The translations under genes were made by a program, and so were the position numbers. The notes under the pieces were generated by a model. That model was not told the origin of the DNA. It saw only the letters and a program-made list of their open reading frames with translations, and did no database searches. Shown here one piece after another: positions 56,038 to 64,000 of a stretch of 64,000 nt of DNA. Each line of letters starts with the position of its first letter. Position 1 is the stretch's first letter. Source of the stretch: Botrytis cinerea B05.10 (lineage: Eukaryota; Ascomycota; Leotiomycetes; Helotiales; Sclerotiniaceae); NCBI RefSeq assembly GCF_000143535.2, contig NC_037310.1:3100001-3164000 (forward strand). The letters are read 5' to 3'.

Positions 56038-57891
56038 ATGGCGCAAGCAACAAAAGATAGTTTCCTCGACTTGGAAAAGTATCGTCTACAACTTGAAGAC
56101 AATATCGCAAAACTTCGAAAATCGCTACAGCACTGGCAGACGTGGGATGCTGAATATGATGGCTTGAAAGAAGAAATTCTTTCAGTGGAACCTACACCAA
56201 ATCGTGAGAAGCTCATATCTATCGCACGAAACTACGAAGCCGATTTGGTCAAAGGAAAAGAAATCGAGGATATACTTGGTACCAGTACCCAAAGAAGCGC
56301 TGAACAAGTTGTGAATCTGTTGGATCGACGATTAGATTATGTCCAGCAAAATATCAAGACAATCGAGAAGCAAATTGAAACAGCAGAGGAGAAATTGGCG
56401 AAGGCAACCATCATTAGCACTCCGGACGTAAGAAACGAGGAAGGACTTCCTGTAACAGAAATCATTGAAGAGTTGGATGATGAGGGAAATGTCATTTCTT
56501 CGAGACTATCGACACCGGGAAACGTCAAACCACAATTATTGGAGGTATTGCACAAAGCTGGAATAATAGAGCCAGTATCGAAAGATGGATCAGGTGTCGT
56601 AGAAGAGGTAGAAGATGATGGATCAGCAAGCAAAGCTTCAATACAAATCGACACTCCTCCCACGACCGAAGCGGAGAGCGTTAAGGAATCCAATACACCC
56701 ACTACATCTTCAAAGCCTGAACCGAAAAGTGTGAAGTTTAGTAACGATTCAAAAACGGAGTCCGCGGAATCAAAACCAACAATTTCCCCAGCTGCAAAGC
56801 GCCTCGAGGAAATTATGCAATCTGCAAGAGAATCTGAAAAGCTTTCATTTGAGCCTGCCGTCATACCTACAGATGAATCTCCGGAGGATGCTGCTTTACG
56901 ACGAGACATGTTGCAATATGGAATGTCAGAAGTTGGATCTGTAGTGGCAGAAATCAATCTAGAAGATGGGAGTGACTGGGAATCTGAAGACTATGCAGAC
57001 GATTCTGATAGTGATGATGAGGATCAATTCGGGAAATCGACACGTCAAGTTGTGGATGATGAACTTCGTCAGCGTATGATTGAACTGGAAGAAAAGCTTG
57101 GCGTTAGGATGATGGAGAATGTTGGAAAGGATTCGGATGATTATGGCATGGTCCAAGAAGGAATTGGACGAATATCTATTAGTGGCGAGGATACCAAGGA
57201 TTCCGGCAAGGGAATTCTCACAACTTCTAGCAAGGGAAAATCGAAGAACTCGAATGCCGGTAACCCTGATGACTCTTCAAAGAAAAGCGTCAGATTTGCA
57301 GAGGAACTAGATGTTTCACCAGCCCCCGATAAACCAGTCAGCTCTTCCTCAAAGACCGAGATGAAAACTGCCCCCGTCGGAGATATTATTGAGAGAAAAG
57401 CTCCAGGGCCATCCTCTTCTGCTCCACCCGTACAAAAGAAGGCCTCTCGTTTCAAGACATCCCGAGCTCCATTAAGCAATGGCACTAACGGTATTTCGTC
57501 CACTACTCCGATTGCCACAAACCCTTCCCATCTCAAATTATTCCCTGCCACTCCAGCTACCCCAAAGCCCTTCTCTCAACCGATTCAATTTGTACCGGCT
57601 ATCGAAAAACCTAGAGAAGTTCCCACAGGCCCAGCGAACCGTACACTTGCACCCAACGTTATCGAACGAGATGTATCACATGACACCAATGCAGCTCCAC
57701 CAGATGAATTTGATCCGCAATTATTACACCAAGAAGTTGCGACTGAATATCATCGAATGAGAAACAAGATCATTGGCAAACAAGGTGGCTTTGGTCCGGA
57801 GGAAGAAGGTGAGATCGTACCATTTACGGAAGAAGAGGGAGGTCCAAAGAAAGTTAGTAGGTTCAAGGCAGCGAGACTAGCGAAATCTTGA
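56038..57891 (+). CDS. BUD27: Unconventional prefoldin Bud27/URI homologue
   Basis: Single exon, 617 residues. An N-terminal alpha-prefoldin region (about 5-115) shows two long coiled helices (LEKYRLQLEDNIAKLRKSLQHWQTWDAEY and DRRLDYVQQNIKTIEKQIETAEEKL in part) around a short hairpin. The middle is acidic and Ser/Thr rich with repeated VKF/VRF-type pieces (SVKFSND, SVRFAEE). The C-terminus EGEIVPFTEEEGGPKKVSRFKAARLAK is the conserved DUF3835-type end. In yeast and mammals Bud27/URI binds Rpb5 and helps assemble RNA polymerases and links TOR signalling to translation start. The start at 56038 is the first ATG and directly precedes the prefoldin helix. Confidence 0.85.
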   Translation: MAQATKDSFLDLEKYRLQLEDNIAKLRKSLQHWQTWDAEYDGLKEEILSVEPTPNREKLISIARNYEADLVKGKEIEDILGTSTQRSAEQVVNLLDRRLDYVQQNIKTIEKQIETAEEKLAKATIISTPDVRNEEGLPVTEIIEELDDEGNVISSRLSTPGNVKPQLLEVLHKAGIIEPVSKDGSGVVEEVEDDGSASKASIQIDTPPTTEAESVKESNTPTTSSKPEPKSVKFSNDSKTESAESKPTISPAAKRLEEIMQSARESEKLSFEPAVIPTDESPEDAALRRDMLQYGMSEVGSVVAEINLEDGSDWESEDYADDSDSDDEDQFGKSTRQVVDDELRQRMIELEEKLGVRMMENVGKDSDDYGMVQEGIGRISISGEDTKDSGKGILTTSSKGKSKNSNAGNPDDSSKKSVRFAEELDVSPAPDKPVSSSSKTEMKTAPVGDIIERKAPGPSSSAPPVQKKASRFKTSRAPLSNGTNGISSTTPIATNPSHLKLFPATPATPKPFSQPIQFVPAIEKPREVPTGPANRTLAPNVIERDVSHDTNAAPPDEFDPQLLHQEVATEYHRMRNKIIGKQGGFGPEEEGEIVPFTEEEGGPKKVSRFKAARLAKS

Positions 57892-58878
57892 TGTTGGTAG
57901 GTGTTTTATAGACTCGAGAATTCAAATCACGGCAAACTATCGGTGACTACTCAACATATGTCTCTCTATTACTGTTACATCTCGCTACATGTTCTTCAAT
58001 CGAGTCTCTTCCACGATCTCATTTCAGCAAACTGCAATGAAGGTTCCAAGGTCCCAAATATTGCGAAGACTACTAGCAAGTACTGGAAGTACACAGACTA
58101 TTTGCGCTCGTATCAGTAAGTGATAAATTTTATCTCATCATTAATCACTGGTATATACCCATATCTCGTACTTTCCTGTTTATAATGATGTTAGCATTAC
58201 AAACATTTCTGCGACTAGTGCATACCTACACTTTCTTTCGCGCATTTTCCTTCTTTCTCGCGCCTTTGGGGCATTGATCGGAACGTACAAACATGACAAT
58301 TGATGTACTATGCAGCTTCAATCTACTAGTACATTACAAACGTTCCTAGATTGACTTTCTTGCGCAAGCAAGCAAGACTGGGCTCTCTGACGTCGCGATC
58401 TTTAATCCGTGGTTGCGGGGATTCGTTTCACCCTGGACATTCTTCATGATTTTTTTATTTATTTCTCCGGTGGTACTGTTTCTATATTCTTCAAAATATT
58501 TATAGAAAGGCTCTGAGTATTCAATATTCATGATTTATATAACCAAATGTTCTTTGTGAGGTATCGCTTTACTCCAGACATTTTTCTTTGATATGTCTAT
58601 TTTGTATGGCCATATTTGCTAGCGTACCTTCACAGTAATCTTTATCATTCCTGATTTCAAGGGAGATTAATAACCGCGATCAATAAAGACAGAAAAATAA
58701 ACATCTGGACGTTCCAGTTGCTATTCTCACCCAATATCGCTCTGATAACAACCATGTTCCCCCCAGAAACATAGAGGTCAGCGCTGCCAGCATTCAAATG
58801 TCTCGCGAACATAATCGTCTCATTTTGAAGAGAAAGCAGGTCGAAATTTACATGCGTATTGCGTCCCAGTGCCTCTTC
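57892..58878. other. Intergenic region
   Basis: About 1 kb, AT-rich; short ORFs only, none with a motif. Confidence 0.5.
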
Positions 58879-59477
58879 TCAAGACGATAATAAGCCCAAC
58901 GGTGAAGTAGCACCAGTTCCCCAGATGAGCCACTTAAAACACGACATGCAACTTTCGGGATCTTCAAGCTTGACTGAGTACAACATCGTGATAAGCACTA
59001 ATGTCGTGCCGCCAATCGCCAATATACTGAAGCCCACAGTCAATCGGCCAAGGATGCTAGTAGCTACGAGTAGAGTAATCTCCATTACTGCCAAAACCGC
59101 GCAGTTCCTTTTGACGTTGGTACTTTACGCAACCGCTAAGCTTTTGGCTCCTGCTTTCAAGTCGTCTTTTAGGTCTTGGTACCCATATATGGTATTGTAA
59201 ATTAACGTGTTGAGTACGATGAAGAAGTACAGGCAGGAGAGAGTCCAAAGGAAGTGTGTCTCGCTACTTGCTAGTGCGTCTAACCTTTCACACATTTCCA
59301 TAAATCAACCTGCTGGTTTCTCGATTCGTGTAAACTGAGCGTATGGCACCCAAGTAGCTGATAATAGTGAAAGAGATCTTTTGGCTGGGGAGCATACTCT
59401 AACAAAGGAGCCTTGCTAGCCTGTAAAGGGGGAGGCATGGTAATGGGGTTCGTGTCAAGCTTCATATCAGTTGGCAT
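58879..59477 (-). pseudogene. UbiA-type prenyltransferase relic with internal deletion
   Basis: A start ATG at 59477 leads into a Pro-rich N-terminus and APQPKDLF. A frameshift near 59355-59365 is needed to continue into TWVPYAQFTRIEKPAG, a conserved early UbiA block, which is cut by TGA at 59305-59307. The same frame then jumps straight to FLWTLSCLYFFIVLNTLIYN and TIYGYQDLKDDLKAGAKSLAV, the second Asp-rich motif, so the intervening 100 or so residues with the first NDxxD motif are missing. TAA at 59125-59127 breaks the frame again; membrane helices and the typical C-terminus (DPESC, GLLSS) follow to TGA at 58879-58881. Intact relatives prenylate aromatic or polyketide acceptors in ubiquinone or meroterpenoid pathways. 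No other biosynthetic gene is adjacent. Confidence 0.8.
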
Positions 59478-60933
59478 AGCTTGATTTCTTTCGTGTTTTA
59501 AAATCGAATGTATGTGGTATCAATTTTGTAATTCTGAGACTTGAATAGAGGTGCGTTCTCAAATTTATATATATGCTCTGTTGAGACTCATCGCTATGAT
59601 ATGCTTTTCCCGCGTGCCATACCTGCATTTGCCGACCTTAAAGATCAACACCAATCAGCTCGTATATGGAATTAGATTTTTATGGCGTATATTTCGCTGC
59701 AAAGTTATAATACTTCTTACCTCGACGATGGGATCTGCACCTACAGTCTTTACGATCTAATCAGAATATGCAACAACGTTGCATTTTGCCGCATCTTGCC
59801 GCATCAGACCATTAAAATTGTAACATGTTTACCACATGGTCACGGTATTTTTAATACTGAAAATGTCTCGGTTCGGTTGATTAATTGAAGAAATTATGCT
59901 CCTGGTAGTAGCGGCGTTTTGTCTTCGCTGAGGCTTTCAGCTTCCATTCGTTAAAGGTTCAGATACTCATGGGATTCTGTCTCGGAAATTCTAAGAGTAT
60001 TGATTCGAAGCTCTCTCTTACCACTAATCCGTGTGACATCAAGTTGATTATCCTTAGGTATCTCATGGATCCGATTCAATAAAGACTGCTTCCGGTAGAT
60101 TTAAACAGACCACTGTGCGTTTCTTTATCTTAAAATCTCCATCTACGAGAGCAGCCCAAGAATGAAAAGAGCAAGTAAAGGTTTCCATAGTATCATGTTC
60201 GCTTTCCTCGCTTGAATGTTTTGAGCATCAAACCATCTCAAACGTGACTTGCGTTTCGATAATTTCTTAAAGTATGTAGTTGAAGATATCCACATGAAAC
60301 GAAACAGTTAAGTATACTAGAATAGATAAAAAGGTACATAAAGCTGTTTGAACCTCCCTCATATACTCTCACGTGAATATTCTATGGCAAGCAAACACCG
60401 TGAATTTTTGCTTCGCAAAGTTTTTCCCGATAAACTAAGTATATAATTATAAAACGATAGTATTCAAGTATGTAGAAAAGATTCCATATCACTCTATTAA
60501 GCTTATAGCAGGTTCTTCTCAATCCAAGTGTTATTTATGTCTTATATCGAGTCTTCAGCTAAGAGAGAAAAGGCCAATGAGATTCAATGTTTTGTCACGG
60601 TAAAGTTCATTAGCAATTATCTATTGATACTCTGCCCATCTACAACAGTTGTAACCTCAAGTTCGAGCGAAAAGATTTGCATATTATTGAACAGTTTCAT
60701 TATTCTAGATGATTTTTTACGACTAAAGTGGATAGGAAATAATTTGAAGCGCCTCTTGCCAATCCAAATCATGTAAGATTACAATTTTTCACCTACTCAA
60801 TCTTAATTCCAATAATCGACACCGACTTCCACTATCCCATGATCACAAAGTATACGGATAGACCTCATTTATTCGTCTACAAATGATACAATGCCTTCAC
60901 TCATTCTTTGCGTTAATCAATACCCAAGCTCCC
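59478..60933. other. Intergenic region
   Basis: 1.45 kb, AT-rich. An 82-codon plus-strand ORF at 60528-60776 has no motif. Nothing else recognised. Confidence 0.5.
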
Positions 60934-63900
60934 TCAACGAATTTCAATTTCAATTCTCGACACGCCCCTCGCCTCTACCACTCTTGCCAAATCTCCACTC
61001 GCCACTGCCCTATCCCACCACCACCTATACCCTATAGCCGATCTCGGCCAGCGCGACTGTAAATACTGGTACTGTTGATTTTGTAACGGTTCATCCTCTT
61101 CGTATTCTCTCTCTGGCTTCGACCAAGCTGCTGGCATATCGACACCCGGACCATAAACATCTTCCATTACCACATCACCATCTTCATCATAATTCACGCT
61201 TTGATAGCTCCAATCTGAGCCTCTCCGTACTGTAATGATTGTTGATATATCGGGAGAGATTGTGCCGTCTAAATCTGGCGACATAGCTCCATCAAAAGAT
61301 TGTTGTTCTAGCGATGGGCGATGTTGAAGGATTTCTGAAGTGACGAAATCGCAGCTCCTTTCAACATTGACATAATCATCCGAGACATTTTCACGAGTAG
61401 TACCATCTCTTGATACACTTAGCTTTGTGATATCCCTATCATTTCCATCGTCCAAACGCCAGACTTTGGCAATTCCATCAGTACTAAAGGCCCAAACTGT
61501 AATACCATTGTTCGAATCAATCGCAAGATCGACTATTCCGGAACATGCACCAATTCTCTGACCCCGGACTCTAAGTGGCCACATATTTCCCGGCAAAATG
61601 CCAGGTACTGGATGCCGAATAAGATTGAGCCATTCTTGGAGTCCCTCGTCAGGCCACCAGTCCAGCCATTGCATGTTTTTAGAATTTTTGGGAGTGTTTC
61701 GTTTATGAATTACAGAGCTCTCCAAGACATTCTGAGAGCTCTGAGCTGCATGAAACACATCTGCAGGAACAGAAAACATCCAGATACTCTGTTCTGCCCA
61801 ACTTCCAAATGCTGCCACAACTCTCACTCCCCAGCTCAGATCAGAACCTCCAGCATAAACCGTTGGACTACCTCTACCTTCTGGCCCTTGAAACCAAACT
61901 TTGCGAAGCAATTTGGTAGGTCCTCCAACAGGTGCATCAGTGCCTAAACAAAGTGCTCCTGTGCTGGGATCTGTAAACAAAATATGATACCCGTCACTTA
62001 GTGGTATGGCACGATAGTGATCTGAATGATCAACTCTTCGACCAGAATCACTACGAAATCTTCCCACTGGGTTTAATACCTGTTGAGCGCGTTCTATTTC
62101 CTCGATGTTATCTCCATGACTTCCGCTCCACCCAATTCTTTGCCAGAATGAAGCACCCCGTGGCCTTCTTCCATATGACCTTTCATGCACAGCTGTACAT
62201 TCACTGGGTTTAGCCGCGCCTATAAATTAATTAGTGAATCGTGCATCAAGTTCACCGTTCAAAAGAATTTATGCCCAAAATTTATACTCAACTTATATTT
62301 TTTTCTCCTTTGGAGTGTGAAAAGTGATAGTAACTTACTACTAATAAGCCTCAGCTTCTTTGCCGAGTCCACACTTTTCCGTGGAGGTAAAAAGAACAAG
62401 AAATCACTTGGAGCAGTGAGTGGAAACCATCTGTTCAGATCCTGTCCGGTCAAAGCATCAACCCAATGCAATTCGATACCTGCCGAGCATCCAAAAGCCA
62501 CACATCTTCTTTGAGGACAAATAGCCACAGAACGAGGAGGATCGTCCTCAGAACAAAGATTTCGATATATTGAACGAGGGCCAGTTTCAACTGGCATTTC
62601 TCTCGCATCCGAGTTTGAGATTTTACGAGCTGGCAACTTGCTTCGCAATCGATTTCTTGCTCCAACAGAGTGGGGGCTAGTTTCTTCTGAAGGGTATGAA
62701 TTTTTTACAGCACTAGCTGACCGAAGCGCTTCGTGGTATTCTGAACGTTGCGCAATCCCTGGAGAAGTACCGCCACTACGAGTTGTAGCTATTCCGGGGA
62801 AAACGAAAGCGGTTGTAGATCTTCCAGCCCTTTGCACAGGGGCCGAACTATCCAAGCTAACGCGATCGAGAAATGAGACACCGTGGTGAAAGTCATTTGC
62901 GGGAGAGAGTGAAAGATCTGACCAGCTTGAATGGTGCGAGAAAGCATCTGAAGTCTCGGGATCGGAAGAAACAGGGGCAGCAATATTGCTAAGAGAAATA
63001 TCGCATACGAGACCCATGCGTCCATCAAGCAAAACGGCAATTGCATATCTATGTGAGGAAGTATCCATACTACATGCTAACACTCTGTGTGGACATATAA
63101 TACTAGTGACTGGACGCAAAGAACCAGCTTGAACCTCATACCAATTGTCCACGTCACGATGGCTTCTGTTCAATTCGTAAATATAGACTAGACATCCGTT
63201 CGCAGCCATCAAGAACTTCCCACAACTACTCACCGTGAAAACGGTTCCAGCAGGAGTCGTTTCTTTATATTGAACCGCGACTTCTGTGAAATCCACGGTC
63301 GAAGCTTGCAAAAAGGCAGAATCCTTGCATTCTAGTGGAAAGTTATCTGGGGTTACCGGTACTCCAGACCCTGTCCAATCTGGACCAAGAGCACATTCCC
63401 TCGAAATACGTTTACTCATGAACCATTCATATTTGGAACTACGTCGAAAGGTCGAACTTTTGGTATCGGAGATCTCCTGTCGACAACTAGTCTCCCAACC
63501 GCCACGCCGGATCATGTTTTCAAGAAGGGAACGATCTATACTGTTAAGAAGCCATGCTCGGCATGTATGTCTGGCTGAATTGAAATCAACCGGTGTGAGG
63601 TAGTTGTATACTTGTTGAATGATCTCTGTTGGTAATTTTGAGAACGTGAATGATGTTGATTGACGAGCAGATTCTTCTAATCGATCAATACTAGGTAGAC
63701 GACTCGAATACGATTCAACTGGTAAGATTGGTTCAGGAGAAATAGGAAAGGAGTCGCTGTAAACTGTTGTAACTGTCCGTGTGAGTGATTCCACTGGAGA
63801 TATGGTCGAGCTTATAGAGCTTCCCCCAAGAGTCCTGGATCGAAGTCGACTCTTTAATTCTTTCACGTCAAGAGAGCCATTCAGACTGCTTGGAGATGCA

Positions 63901-64000
63901 TGTCCGCTAAGTACCTCCGAAAAACTATCCTGTTGAGCTATCCCTCTCAATGGTTCTAATACCTGGTCATCAAATATTGCAGCAGGATCATCGGGGTTAT
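60934..64000 (-). CDS. Large F-box protein, 5' partial
   Basis: Exons 64000..62339 and 62219..60934, at least 981 residues; the start lies beyond the right edge because the frame is open to base 64000. The intron (119 nt, GTAAGT..TATAG) joins LRLISS to AAKPSEC. The F-box is SFTFSKLPTEIIQQVYNYLTP..NSARHTCRAW in outline (around bases 63580-63660), the Skp1-binding module of SCF ubiquitin ligases. After it, strands such as VFTVSSCGKFLMAANGCLVYIYEL, RYAIAVLLDGRMGLV and SVAICPQRRCVAFGCSAGIELHWVDALTG look like beta-propeller (WD40-like) blades, continued in exon 2 by ITVWAFSTDGIAKVWRL. It probably recruits a substrate through the propeller for ubiquitination. The C-terminal 100 residues are acidic then Trp/Arg-rich (RWWWDRAVASGDLARVVEA). 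Confidence 0.85.

Overview
This window looks like nuclear DNA of a filamentous ascomycete. Genes carry short (about 40-120 nt) GT..AG introns, intergenic stretches are long and AT-leaning, and 5S rRNA and tRNA genes are dispersed. The gene families (HET, 2EXR, UVDE, Flc-type TRP-like channel, CE4 deacetylase, tannase) are typical of Pezizomycotina. Base composition and overall style suggest a Leotiomycete such as a Botrytis/Sclerotinia relative; that placement is inference.

Layout. 0-8 kb: 3' part of a proline/histidine-repeat protein (+), the TFIIH subunit Tfb2 (-), and a HET-domain gene broken by three in-frame stops and two frameshifts (+). 8-16.2 kb: an ACOT13-like hotdog thioesterase in seven small exons, an MFS hexose-type transporter in six exons, and a UV-damage endonuclease whose two in-frame starts suggest mitochondrial and nuclear forms. 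18-19.2 kb: a Pol III cluster on the minus strand (intron-bearing tRNA-Leu(CAA), tRNA-Lys(CUU), a diverged but covarying 5S rRNA) with a 12-bp perfect hairpin ending in a T-run between the tRNAs. 21-23.6 kb: an Flc/TRP-like membrane protein. 23.6-29 kb: no gene, only simple repeats. 29-31.3 kb: a kelch-like single-span membrane protein. 33-38 kb: a CE4 polysaccharide deacetylase (-) and an ArsB/citrate-transporter-like permease (+). 39.4-43.2 kb: a 2EXR protein and a secreted tannase/feruloyl esterase (both -). 43.3-48 kb: an AT-rich gene desert ending in a short 2OG-oxygenase-like fragment. 48.5-53 kb: homocysteine S-methyltransferase (-) divergent from a J-domain protein (+), then an SPK-repeat membrane-anchored protein (-). 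54-55.5 kb: ankyrin-repeat relic. 56-57.9 kb: Bud27/URI. 58.9-59.5 kb: relic of a UbiA-type prenyltransferase with its middle deleted. 60.9-64 kb: a large F-box protein (-) running off the right edge.

Functional picture. Mostly housekeeping genes (transcription/repair: Tfb2, UVDE, URI; methionine metabolism; chaperone) interleaved with nutrient and plant-wall functions (sugar transporter, tannase, deacetylase). Three or four dead accessory genes (HET, UbiA, ankyrin, perhaps 2OG oxygenase) show loss of self-recognition and secondary-metabolism genes. No intact transposon, CRISPR array or operon is present. Exon boundaries were read by eye from GT/AG sites, frame and family conservation and have not been tested by transcripts.
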